Positions 7,465 through 15,544 of a stretch of DNA of 46,427 bases are shown here, piece after piece. The translations under genes and the position numbers were made by a program. Source of the DNA: Candidatus Methylobacter oryzae (lineage in GTDB: Bacteria; Pseudomonadota; Gammaproteobacteria; Methylococcales; Methylomonadaceae); contig CAMAUL010000018.1 of NCBI GenBank assembly GCA_945861405.1, positions 1 to 46,427 on the forward strand, in the 5' to 3' direction. The notes beneath the pieces were generated by a model. The model worked only from the letters and a program-made list of their open reading frames with translations. It was not told the origin of the DNA and searched no databases. Within the stretch, counting starts at the first letter, position 1. Every line of letters starts with the position of its first letter.

Positions 7465-8499
7465 ATGAAGGCAGAATTAGTTGAGCTATTGGACGATGAT
7501 GTTTGTGTATTATTTGACGATGATTTGTCTTTTGACGATGAACCTCAGACAGATTCGATTGTCGGCGGAGCAGCATTCGACTGCATGGATGCAGGAGGTC
7601 GAGCAATGCATGGAGCAATTGCCGAGGATATTGACGAAATAGTCACCAGCGAGTCGCCGCACGACAGAAGCATGGATGCGACGCGGGTTTATTTGAATGA
7701 ACTGTCCCGTTCGAAATTGTTGACCGCCGATCAGGAAAAAATATACGGCTCCCGTGCCCTGCTGGGCGATGAAGCGGCCCGCAAGATCATGATCGAAAGC
7801 AATTTGCGGTTGGTCGTTAAAATCTCCCGCCGTTACCTGAACAGGGGCTTGCCGTTGCTGGACTTGATTGAAGAAGGCAATCTGGGCTTGATGCGCGCAG
7901 TTGAGAAATTCGACCCTGAAAGAGGCTTCAGATTTTCAACCTATGCCACTTGGTGGATCAGGCAAACCATTGAACGGGCCATCATGAATCAGACACGAAC
8001 CATTCGTTTGCCAATTCATATCGTTAAAGAAATGAATACCTATCTTAAAGCCCAACGCCATTTGGCGCAGTTACTCGACCATGAGCCCAATGCCGAAGAT
8101 ATAGCGGGGCATCTGGATATACCGGTCAATAAAGTTGAAAAAATGCTCAAGCTTAACGAGCGCGTTACCTCTATCGATATGCCCGGCGGCAAGGATTTTG
8201 ACAAGCCGTTGGTCGAGTCGATTTCCGATGGCGAAAGCTTGTCAGCCGCTGAAAAAATCCAGGAAGACGGCATCAGGCACAACATCGCCAAATGGGTGTT
8301 CCAGCTTTCAGAAAAGCAGCGCGAGGTGATTTGCCGCCGCTATGGGCTTTGCGGCTATGAAGGCTCGACCCTTGAGCAGGTCGCCCAAGAGTTGGGGGTA
8401 ACCCGTGAGCGGGTCAGACAGATTCAGATGGACGGCTTAAAAAGAATGAAGGAAATCCTGGAAGGTAACGGCTATTCATTTGAAGCCATTTTTAATTAA
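7465..8499 (+). CDS. rpoS: RNA polymerase sigma factor RpoS
   Basis: RpoS is the general stress and stationary-phase sigma factor. The 344-residue product has an acidic N terminus, region 1.2 ([20 protein letters not shown]), region 2 ([30 protein letters not shown], then [18 protein letters not shown]), region 3 ([17 protein letters not shown]) and region 4 with the helix-turn-helix [19 protein letters not shown]. The 40-base gap after nlpD carries AGAGG before the ATG. The context (nlpD upstream) separates it from RpoD and RpoH. It ends in a palindromic repeat that may act as a terminator. Confidence 0.96.
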   Translation: MKAELVELLDDDVCVLFDDDLSFDDEPQTDSIVGGAAFDCMDAGGRAMHGAIAEDIDEIVTSESPHDRSMDATRVYLNELSRSKLLTADQEKIYGSRALLGDEAARKIMIESNLRLVVKISRRYLNRGLPLLDLIEEGNLGLMRAVEKFDPERGFRFSTYATWWIRQTIERAIMNQTRTIRLPIHIVKEMNTYLKAQRHLAQLLDHEPNAEDIAGHLDIPVNKVEKMLKLNERVTSIDMPGGKDFDKPLVESISDGESLSAAEKIQEDGIRHNIAKWVFQLSEKQREVICRRYGLCGYEGSTLEQVAQELGVTRERVRQIQMDGLKRMKEILEGNGYSFEAIFN

Positions 8500-8501
8500 G
8501 C

Positions 8502-8572
8502 GTAGGGGCTGGCCTTGTGCCTGCCCTGATAGACCATGATGTCAGGGGCAACCACAAGGGATTGCCCCTACA
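8502..8572. repeat. Palindromic repeat with GTAGGGGC termini after rpoS
   Basis: The left arm begins GTAGGGGCTGGCCTTGTG and the right arm ends ACCACAAGGGATTGCCCCTAC, forming a long imperfect hairpin between convergent rpoS and the nitrilase gene. It is closely related to 15483-15535 and shares its ends with 2614-2660. It could terminate transcription from both sides. Confidence 0.75.
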
Positions 8573-8575
8573 GGG

Positions 8576-9442
8576 CTACACAACAAATGCATTTTGCAAC
8601 GGCCAGTCCCGATAATTAAAGACCTGCCCCTGCTCCCGAACAGTATCGCAAGCACTAAGCGACACTTCCGCAACAACCCATTGCACCTCATTAAGTTTAC
8701 CGGCGGCCAGAATGCCGTCATCGGGAAATCCGCGATCCACCGGCGTATAAACAGCCGCCGCGCCGATATTGACATCCACGGCTTCAGACCAGGGCGCATC
8801 GCCTACCAGCGTCGATTGAACGACGTAGCACTGGTTTTCCAAGGCCCTTGCTTGGCAACCTATTTTAACGCGATGGTATCCGGCCAGGGTATCGGTGCAA
8901 CTAGGCACTAAAATCAGGTTCGCCCCGGCTTCGACCTGCTTTCTTGCCAGCAGCGGAAACTCGCTGTCATAGCAAATGTTAATCGCGATTCTTCCGTAGT
9001 CGGTATCAAAACACTTTAGCTCCTCGCCTTTCTGAATCAGCCATTGCTCGTTTTCAAAGCGGGTCATCATCAGCTTATCCTGATAATCAACTCGGCCATC
9101 AGGCATGAACAAATAAGCCCGGTTTCGATAAGCGCCGGAATCCGTTTTTACCGGAAAGGTGCCCGGCTGAATGATGCACTGGTATTTTTTCGCCAAGGTT
9201 CGATACAAATCCAGATAATCGTCCAGCAATGACTGCATGGCTGCCAGCTGTTTGCTTAATGATGAATAAACCGCCTCGCCGTATAACGAAGCCAGCTCCA
9301 TACTGGCATACTCGGGAAAAAGCAAAATCTTCGCATCCTGCTGGGCGGCTTCAGCAACCCAGCGTTCAGCCTTGTCTTGATACTGCTGCCAGTTTTCCAG
9401 GAAACTGATGTCGTACTGGGCAGTCGCTATTTTAAAGTTCAT
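8576..9442 (-). CDS. Carbon-nitrogen hydrolase (nitrilase superfamily)
   Basis: The 288-residue cytoplasmic enzyme has the Glu-Lys-Cys triad of the nitrilase superfamily: Glu44 in LFPEYAS, Lys123 in YQDKLMMTRFE, and Cys157 in INICYDSEFP. These enzymes hydrolyse or condense amide and related C-N bonds; the substrate cannot be told from sequence. Its start overlaps the end of the GNAT gene by 11 bases. The same two domains occur fused in one protein in other bacteria, so the products probably act together. Confidence 0.88.
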   Translation of the reverse strand: MNFKIATAQYDISFLENWQQYQDKAERWVAEAAQQDAKILLFPEYASMELASLYGEAVYSSLSKQLAAMQSLLDDYLDLYRTLAKKYQCIIQPGTFPVKTDSGAYRNRAYLFMPDGRVDYQDKLMMTRFENEQWLIQKGEELKCFDTDYGRIAINICYDSEFPLLARKQVEAGANLILVPSCTDTLAGYHRVKIGCQARALENQCYVVQSTLVGDAPWSEAVDVNIGAAAVYTPVDRGFPDDGILAAGKLNEVQWVVAEVSLSACDTVREQGQVFNYRDWPLQNAFVV

Positions 9443-10034
9443 GTTTCAACCAGAAAGTCATCGGTTTAGGCGTTTCATTTTCATCATCCAGGTCTTTCCA
9501 GATATAAGTTGTGTGCAGCTCGGGATGTTTGACGTAGCCGCGTTTGTTCCAGAATTGATCCAGCGGCACGTAATCGGCCGGACGCCTCGGATGATCGACA
9601 GGCCGTTCCACGCAGCAAAAACAAATACGCTTGAAGCCCGCCAATTCTTTCGCGTGAGCTTCCCGTTCCTCAAAAAACCGGACGCCGATACCTAAGCCGC
9701 GATAATTCTTGTCCAGCACCGATTCGCTGCAATAAAAAACCTCGTCCAGATTGTAACCCTGTTCGATAAAGGGCTTTTTCAGCTCATCGGTTTCATATTT
9801 CATCGGGATTGCGGTCGATGCCCCGACCACCGTGTCGCCATCGAACGCGATCACAATAACGCTGTCCGGGCAATCGATATAAGTCTGCAAATATTTTTTT
9901 TCATAGTCGACATCGCCGTCGTACAAATACGGGAAATCGCGAAACACTTCTATCCTAAGCCGGGCAAGTTTGGGAATATATTGTTCCAGAGTCGGGCCGC
10001 TACATCTTTCAATACGAATATCTTTAGCCATCAT
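9432..10034 (-). CDS. GNAT-family N-acetyltransferase
   Basis: The 200-residue protein has a GNAT fold, with the acetyl-CoA pyrophosphate-binding loop in KNYRGLGIGVRFFEEREAHA (~residues 110-130) and a conserved CFCCVERPVDHP strand after it. The substrate is unknown. The downstream nitrilase gene overlaps by 11 bases, so the pair is one operon and resembles fused GNAT/carbon-nitrogen hydrolase proteins split in two. A second ATG one codon in is equally possible; neither has a clear Shine-Dalgarno. Confidence 0.85.
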   Translation of the reverse strand: MMAKDIRIERCSGPTLEQYIPKLARLRIEVFRDFPYLYDGDVDYEKKYLQTYIDCPDSVIVIAFDGDTVVGASTAIPMKYETDELKKPFIEQGYNLDEVFYCSESVLDKNYRGLGIGVRFFEEREAHAKELAGFKRICFCCVERPVDHPRRPADYVPLDQFWNKRGYVKHPELHTTYIWKDLDDENETPKPMTFWLKHEL

Positions 10035-10182
10035 GTTACAAAAGCAAAAAGAAACATATTTTAGCCGAACGCTTAAAGTTTGCGTAGCTTAAGCCGTAAA
10101 AAACCGGTTTTTCTGTTATTCTCCGCAAAAAGGCTACCGTATTCAAAGAGTGGCAATTATGAGATGATGCAGTTATGGAAAA

Positions 10183-10258
10183 GTGGGGAGTAGTGAGTGG
10201 AAAGCGTCAATCACACAACTGCCACCCGTTACTCGCCACTCACTACTCACTACTCACA
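10183..10258. repeat. Inverted repeat GAGTAGTGAGTGG / CCACTCACTACTC
   Basis: A perfect 13-base inverted pair (10188-10200 and 10236-10248) encloses 35 bases. The right arm continues with further tandem copies of ACTCACT. It lies just upstream of the GH17 gene, so it may shape that leader or terminate upstream transcription. A similarly worded but different repeat is at 37151-37226. Confidence 0.6.
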
Positions 10259-10281
10259 ACCCACCAAATTAACTTTTATTT

Positions 10282-11991
10282 ATGAAAATTGCTTCGTTCG
10301 CTGTACTGGTTGTTATGCTTAACGCTGTGTTGGGCTGGGCGACCAACCTACCCCAGGATGTAGGCTTGGATGTCCCATCAGGAAAACTCAACAGCCTGTC
10401 ATTCGCCCCGTTCAGGGAAGGCCAGGGGCCTTTGGATGAAAAATTTCCGACCCCCGAACAAATCGACGCCGACTTACAGTTGATGGGTGAAAAAACCCAC
10501 ACCATCCGCACCTATGCCAGTTCGGAAGGCAGTATGCAGACCATTCCCGCCTTGGCGCAAAAGCATGGCCTGGAAATGATTCAAGGCGCATGGCTGGGCG
10601 GCAACAAAATCGACAATAACGAGGAAGTCGCCGCAGTGATCCGTTCCGCCAACGAACACCCCGATGTGGTCAAGCGGGTTATCGTCGGCAACGAAGTATT
10701 GTTACGCGGCGATCTGAAAGCCGACCAGCTGATCGAATACATACGTGAAGTCAAACGCTCGGTCGAGCAGCCGGTTTCGTATGCCGACGTATGGTCCATG
10801 TACATGAAGTACCCGGAATTAATCAAAGAAGTGGACTTTATCACCATCCACATTCTGCCCTATTGGGAGGACGAGCCTATCACCGTAGATCAGGCACCGG
10901 GGCATATTGAACGTATCTTCAAGCAGGTACACCAGGAAGCCGAAGCGATTGCCCCCGGCAAACCGATACTGATCGGCGAATCGGGCTGGCCTGGCGAAGG
11001 CCGTCAACGCGGCTGGTCTGTACCCAGCGTGGTCAACGAGGCAAAATTCATCCGCGCATTAATTAAAATCGCCAATAAAAACGGCTTCGATTACAACATT
11101 GTCGAAGCCTTTAACCAATCATGGAAAAGCGAACTTGAAGGAGTGGTCGGCGCAAACTGGGGACTTTATACGGTTGATCGCAAGGAGGTTTTCCCGTTAA
11201 CCGGCAAGGTCTACGAGAATCCCGATTGGCTTAACGGCGTGATAGCGTCAACAATCCTTTTCCTGCTCATCGTTGTCTGCTGCTGGAAGCCGTTGCAATC
11301 TTTATCCACCATACGTCTGGCGTTCTTTTTAGCCTTCTCGCAACTGCTGACCTTTTTGCTGGCTAACATGGTCGAAAACCTGTGGTACACCAGCTATAGC
11401 GACTGGCAGCGTTTTCAAACAGTATTAACCGTGGGCTTAAACGCCATCTTAGCCGGCTTGATATTGCATCGCGGCTACGGCCTGTTAGCCAACCGGGCCG
11501 CCAATCCAAAATTCGGCGCCTGGATATACACAATCTGCATACTGTTCTCCGGATATGCCGCTTATAAAACTTTCGGCCTGGCAATGAATGGGCGGTATAT
11601 CAGCTTTCCCATCGTGTCTGTTTACATCCCTGTTGTCGGCATGTTCGGTTTAATGATCGTCAGTTATATCACCGAGCGTCCGTGGTCGTTAAAGAACATC
11701 GAGATTAACCGATTGGCAGGACACACCCATGCCAAAGCCGATCAAGACAAGATCATAGGCTACGCGCTACCGATCATGGGTTTGATGCTTGTTATCTGGG
11801 AAGCCAAAGCCTTCATGGTAAGCCGCGACTTTATCCTGGCTTATCCGAATGTCGCCAAAAGAATCGGCGTGGCTTTTATGTTTTCCGTAACCAATGGCCA
11901 ACTGGTGGTATGGCTGATATGCCTAGCCATTCTCGCATTACCGCTTCTGGTTAGCGGCAATAAAACCGGCAAACGTGCCGTTCGCGGCTAA
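10282..11991 (+). CDS. GH17-family beta-glucan enzyme with C-terminal membrane domain
   Basis: The 569-residue protein has an N-terminal signal/anchor (residues 1-20), a glycoside hydrolase family 17 barrel (~35-310) and six to eight membrane helices (~315-560). The acid/base Glu138 lies in VIVGNEVLL and the nucleophile Glu233 in ILIGESGWPGEG, both canonical. Bacterial GH17 proteins of this kind are known as beta-1,3-glucan hydrolases or transglycosylases tied to cyclic or envelope glucan synthesis, and I infer a periplasmic catalytic domain here. No glucan synthase (GT2) gene is adjacent. The last codons and the stop fall in a small palindrome, so the extreme C terminus may be repeat-derived. 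Confidence 0.85.
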   Translation: MKIASFAVLVVMLNAVLGWATNLPQDVGLDVPSGKLNSLSFAPFREGQGPLDEKFPTPEQIDADLQLMGEKTHTIRTYASSEGSMQTIPALAQKHGLEMIQGAWLGGNKIDNNEEVAAVIRSANEHPDVVKRVIVGNEVLLRGDLKADQLIEYIREVKRSVEQPVSYADVWSMYMKYPELIKEVDFITIHILPYWEDEPITVDQAPGHIERIFKQVHQEAEAIAPGKPILIGESGWPGEGRQRGWSVPSVVNEAKFIRALIKIANKNGFDYNIVEAFNQSWKSELEGVVGANWGLYTVDRKEVFPLTGKVYENPDWLNGVIASTILFLLIVVCCWKPLQSLSTIRLAFFLAFSQLLTFLLANMVENLWYTSYSDWQRFQTVLTVGLNAILAGLILHRGYGLLANRAANPKFGAWIYTICILFSGYAAYKTFGLAMNGRYISFPIVSVYIPVVGMFGLMIVSYITERPWSLKNIEINRLAGHTHAKADQDKIIGYALPIMGLMLVIWEAKAFMVSRDFILAYPNVAKRIGVAFMFSVTNGQLVVWLICLAILALPLLVSGNKTGKRAVRG

Positions 11992-11997
11992 AGCCGC
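11984..11997 (+). repeat. REP-like hairpin overlapping the GH17 stop codon
   Basis: GCGGCT-AA-AGCCGC is a perfect six-base-pair stem, and the TAA stop of the GH17 gene spans the edge of the stem and the loop. The surrounding text resembles common REP-like intergenic elements. It may act as a transcription or mRNA-stability signal. Confidence 0.55.
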
Positions 11998-12102
11998 TCC
12001 CACAAAATAAATATTGTAGATTGGACTGGGTTGATTTTAGCGGAGCTCAGATAAGCTGTGTGATATTATTTGGTGACACTTAACATACCAAGAGATCTGA
12101 AT

Positions 12103-12342
12103 ATGACTGATAACGTAGACAACATAGTCCTTGAACATTTGCGTGCTTTACGCGCCGGGCAAGATCGTATTGAAACAGGTTTAAAAGAAGTTAAGCAGCG
12201 TTTGACAGGCGTTGAATCAGGTATTGCTGGACTTAGACGCGATAACGTAGGTACTCAAGAAGATGTCTATCGCCAGCAAACAGTGATTGACGCCATTCAA
12301 GAACGCTTACAACGCATTGAAAAGCGCTTGGAGTTATCGTAG
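12103..12342 (+). CDS. Small coiled-coil protein of unknown function
   Basis: The 79-residue hydrophilic protein is almost wholly helical, with heptad-like spacing in EHLRALRAGQDRIETGLKEVK and in VIDAIQERLQRIEKRLEL. There is no signal peptide or membrane segment. The ATG at 12103 follows AGAGATCTGAAT, an acceptable ribosome-binding site; a TTG at 12070 would add 11 residues of poor coding character. It stands alone between the GH17 gene and the di-iron protein. I do not recognise a named family. Confidence 0.65.
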   Translation: MTDNVDNIVLEHLRALRAGQDRIETGLKEVKQRLTGVESGIAGLRRDNVGTQEDVYRQQTVIDAIQERLQRIEKRLELS

Positions 12343-12403
12343 TAGTGGGTTGAGTAAGTAAACGGCTACATCGTTTAATCGGTGCACCCGCCCGAGGGCA
12401 TAA

Positions 12404-12425
12404 GGCAAGCAAAAAGGCGCTTGCC
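12404..12425 (+). terminator. Hairpin GGCAAGC / GCTTGCC
   Basis: A perfect seven-base-pair stem with an eight-base loop lies about 60 bases after the small coiled-coil gene. No T-run follows directly, so an intrinsic terminator is only a possibility. Confidence 0.35.
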
Positions 12426-12524
12426 CACATGTTTAAAACAGAGGCAGGGGCTATACTTTTCGGAATAACCTGAAGTAAACTAGGGAAAATATAAAAATTC
12501 TAACCCAGCAGAAGATTAGGAAAT

Positions 12525-13298
12525 ATGCGTAACATTAAATTATTTGAATCCGCCGATCACCGTTTTATTTTACTCAACGAGAGTGATTGGGGCGATAAAG
12601 AACAGGGCGTGCGTTCCAACCAGTATCTGATCACCCATCATAATGACGGGGTGTTGCTTGATCCCGGCGGTTTTGGGGTGATGCCTCGTGTACTGGTGGA
12701 AATGTTGCGCTACGTGAGGCCGGAGCAAATCAAGGCCATTTTTCTGTCGCATCAGGATCCCGACATCGTCGGCGGCCTGTCAACCTGGCTGGAATTGTGT
12801 CATTGCCCCGTGTATGTTTCCAGCATCTGGCTGCGCTTTTTGCCCCATTACGGCTTGAAAGACATGTCGCAATTTATCGGAGTGCCCAACGAAGGCATGG
12901 ACTGCGAGCCATCGCCCGGTTTTAAACTAAAAATCGTGCCCGCGCATTTTTTGCATTCCGAAGGCCAAATCAATGTCTACGACCCAATTTCCAAAATCCT
13001 GTTCACCGGCGACATCGGGGCGGCGATGATGCCCATGGATAAAGATGAAGCGTTTGTAGACGATTTTGCCGACCACATCCCCTATGTCAAGGGATTTCAC
13101 CGCCGCTACATGTGCTCCAACAAGGCGATACGTTGTTGGTTGGACACCATTGCCGACCTGGATATTGCGATGATTGCCCCGCAACACGGCCCGATTTACC
13201 GGGGCGCTGCGGTGCAGGATTTTCTAAACTGGCTCAAAGACCTGCAATGTGGCATTGATATAATGCAGCCTGGCGGACACTTTCCACAGGACGACTGA
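12525..13298 (+). CDS. Di-iron oxygen-binding (ODP-type) metallo-beta-lactamase-fold protein
   Basis: The 257-residue protein has the metallo-beta-lactamase fold as found in flavo-diiron proteins but lacks the flavodoxin domain. Ligand candidates are His76, Asp78 and Asp80 in LSHQDPDIVGG, His141 or His144 in VPAHFLHSEG, Asp163 in LFTGDIG, and His221 in APQHGPIYRG. Such stand-alone domains (ODP) are known to sense oxygen or iron in signalling, for example in spirochaete chemotaxis. Here the next gene, a GGDEF-EAL protein, starts two bases after the stop, so I infer that this is its redox sensor. AGGA lies just upstream of the ATG. It could instead be an enzyme, but the coupling favours sensing. 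Confidence 0.8.
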   Translation: MRNIKLFESADHRFILLNESDWGDKEQGVRSNQYLITHHNDGVLLDPGGFGVMPRVLVEMLRYVRPEQIKAIFLSHQDPDIVGGLSTWLELCHCPVYVSSIWLRFLPHYGLKDMSQFIGVPNEGMDCEPSPGFKLKIVPAHFLHSEGQINVYDPISKILFTGDIGAAMMPMDKDEAFVDDFADHIPYVKGFHRRYMCSNKAIRCWLDTIADLDIAMIAPQHGPIYRGAAVQDFLNWLKDLQCGIDIMQPGGHFPQDD

Positions 13299-13300
13299 GC

Positions 13301-15544
13301 ATGAATAATTTACCGCAGCCCAGTCATCTGGAGGCTTTGCGCTTCAAGGTTATCAGCCAGATTGCCGAAATCCTGGAAAATCAATCACGCACCCAGCGCT
13401 ATGCAACAGGCCTGTCCGAGCTTAATCATGACGTGCACCAAGAGATTGTCAGTAAATTGATGGCGGCTATGGCGACTATGGCTGCCGACGACTCCGCCGC
13501 CATGATTGCGATGATCCCAACGATTACCCATATCATTGATACCTGCACCCGGCTGGATAACAGTCTTGACTTGCTCTTCCATCAACGCAGTGAGCAATGG
13601 TCGTCTAGTGATCAATACATCCAAAACCTGATGATCGAGTTTAATCAAACCTTGCTTGAGCTGTCTTCGGTTTTGATTGAAAAAGATTTGCTGGAGCGGC
13701 AAAGTCAGGTGTTGCAGCGTATTATCCTGTCGCATGAACACATCTCGCAATGGAAAGAGTTTGTGCAGGAAATTCTGGCGGATTTTTACGCCATTTTCCC
13801 GTTTAGCTTTTTTTATATCGCTTTTGCCGAAGAACATGGCTTATCGCTGTATTTGTATTATCTGGGGCACTGCTCTGATGAGACCCGCACACAGGCGCGC
13901 GGCATACTGAGTCAACAGATGCTGCAAAGCATTGGGCTGCCCCCCCATTCCGCACTGGATATTGAAGAGTTCAATATCCAGTGCGGCGCCGAAATTAAAC
14001 CGAATTTGGATATTCGAATGATTAGCGTGCCGGTGCCCGATCAAGCACCCAATCTGGCCGGTTTATTAGGGGTCGCTTACGCCGCTGAAAACAAACTGTC
14101 ACCGCAGGAAGCCAGCGTGATCCGTGCGATACTCGCGGTCATGGTGATGGTGGTGGGTTCCAGCAAGGTGTTATCGCGTACGCTGTTGGAACTTGAATAC
14201 TACGCCGTGCATGACCCGCTCACAGGGCTACACAACCGCCGCCAGTTTAACGAAATGTTAAACTATGAAGTCAGCCGTTCCGAGCGCCATCAGCATGAGT
14301 TTAGCGTGCTGATGCTCGACCTGGACGACTTTAAAGACATTAACGATTCCTATGGGCATCCCACCGGCGATACCGCGCTGTGCGCAATCGCCACTGTCCT
14401 GCTTGAACATACCCGCAAGGGTGATTTGTGCGCCCGCGTTGGCGGGGATGAGTTTGCCATTATCCTGACTGAAACCGGCCCCGCAGGCGCAAAGATAGTC
14501 GCCGAAAACGTAGGCCGCGCGCTACGGGAATTGGCCATCACCTCGGCGCAAGGCAACCGTTTTCATTTAACCGTCTCCATCGGCGTGAGCAGTTATCCCG
14601 GCGATGGAAACGACATTGATGCCCTGCTGGAGGGCGTCGACGCCGCCATGTACAAAGCCAAGGATATGGGCAAAGACAGCGTCTGCGCCTTTGATGCCAT
14701 GGAAGCGCGGGTCAGTATCCGCGAGACCCGCGATAATGTGGAAAATCTGCGCGAGGCGTTGAAAGAAGGCCGCATTGTCCCCTATTATCAATCGATCGTT
14801 AACTGCCAGACCGGCGAACTCTATGCCTTTGAAACGCTGGCCCGGCTCAAATCCCCAACCGGCGAGACGACGTCGGCGGCGACATTTATCGAAACCATTG
14901 ACAAATACGGCCTGGCGCGTGAGCTTGACCTCGCGATGATCAACAACTCATTTGCCGCCAAACGCGCCTGCATGGACGCCAAACGCCCGGAAGCGAACGC
15001 AAAAATCTTTATCAACTTGTCCGTGCAAGAGATTCAAGGCCGAGGCATTTTAGGTTATGCCGAAGAACTCTGCCAGCAACTGGAACTTCCCCCCGAAAGC
15101 ATCGTATTTGAATTGCTGGAACGCGACGCGATTGGCGATATGACCAATATGCGCCGGTTTCTGACCAATCTGCGTCGCAAAGGGTTTGCCTTTGCGCTGG
15201 ACGATTTTGGCACCGGCTATAATTCTTTCCATTATTTGCGCGAATTGCGCTTTGAATACGTCAAAATCGATGGCGCGTTTGTGCGCAACATACTGAGTTC
15301 TAAAGTCGATTATGCCTTGGTGCATAACCTGTCCCGATTATGCCAGGACATCGACATCCTCACCGTTGCCGAATTTGTCGAAAACCAAGAGATTTGGGAA
15401 GCACTCAAGGATATGGGCATCAACTACGCCCAAGGCTATCACATCAGCATGCCGCTGCCGGATATGCAGCAAACTTTGAAAAAGGGGCTGGCCTTGTGCC
15501 TGCCCATTGGGCAACCACAAGGGATTGCCCCTACATGTCATTGA
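13301..15544 (+). CDS. GGDEF-EAL protein (c-di-GMP synthesis/breakdown)
   Basis: The 747-residue cytoplasmic protein has a helical N-terminal sensor (~1-155), a GAF-like segment (~160-285), a GGDEF domain (~300-460) and an EAL domain (~480-735). The GGDEF motif VGGDEF is intact with an RKGD inhibitory site five residues before it, so cyclase activity is plausible. The EAL motif reads ETL (FETLARL), but INLSVQ, the DDFGTG loop, VKIDG and AEFVE are kept, so phosphodiesterase activity is possible. It follows the ODP-type protein by two bases. The last ~19 codons lie in a dispersed palindrome (15483-15535) and the gene converges with the next one with a 7-bp overlap. Confidence 0.92.
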   Translation: MNNLPQPSHLEALRFKVISQIAEILENQSRTQRYATGLSELNHDVHQEIVSKLMAAMATMAADDSAAMIAMIPTITHIIDTCTRLDNSLDLLFHQRSEQWSSSDQYIQNLMIEFNQTLLELSSVLIEKDLLERQSQVLQRIILSHEHISQWKEFVQEILADFYAIFPFSFFYIAFAEEHGLSLYLYYLGHCSDETRTQARGILSQQMLQSIGLPPHSALDIEEFNIQCGAEIKPNLDIRMISVPVPDQAPNLAGLLGVAYAAENKLSPQEASVIRAILAVMVMVVGSSKVLSRTLLELEYYAVHDPLTGLHNRRQFNEMLNYEVSRSERHQHEFSVLMLDLDDFKDINDSYGHPTGDTALCAIATVLLEHTRKGDLCARVGGDEFAIILTETGPAGAKIVAENVGRALRELAITSAQGNRFHLTVSIGVSSYPGDGNDIDALLEGVDAAMYKAKDMGKDSVCAFDAMEARVSIRETRDNVENLREALKEGRIVPYYQSIVNCQTGELYAFETLARLKSPTGETTSAATFIETIDKYGLARELDLAMINNSFAAKRACMDAKRPEANAKIFINLSVQEIQGRGILGYAEELCQQLELPPESIVFELLERDAIGDMTNMRRFLTNLRRKGFAFALDDFGTGYNSFHYLRELRFEYVKIDGAFVRNILSSKVDYALVHNLSRLCQDIDILTVAEFVENQEIWEALKDMGINYAQGYHISMPLPDMQQTLKKGLALCLPIGQPQGIAPTCH
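15483..15535. repeat. Palindromic repeat forming the 3' end of the GGDEF-EAL gene
   Basis: The left arm AGGGGCTGGCCTTGTGCCTG and right arm ACCACAAGGGATTGCCCCTAC match the element after rpoS (8502-8572) with a shorter centre. It is translated as the final residues GLALCLPIGQPQGIAPT of the GGDEF-EAL protein, which ends three codons later. Confidence 0.8.
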
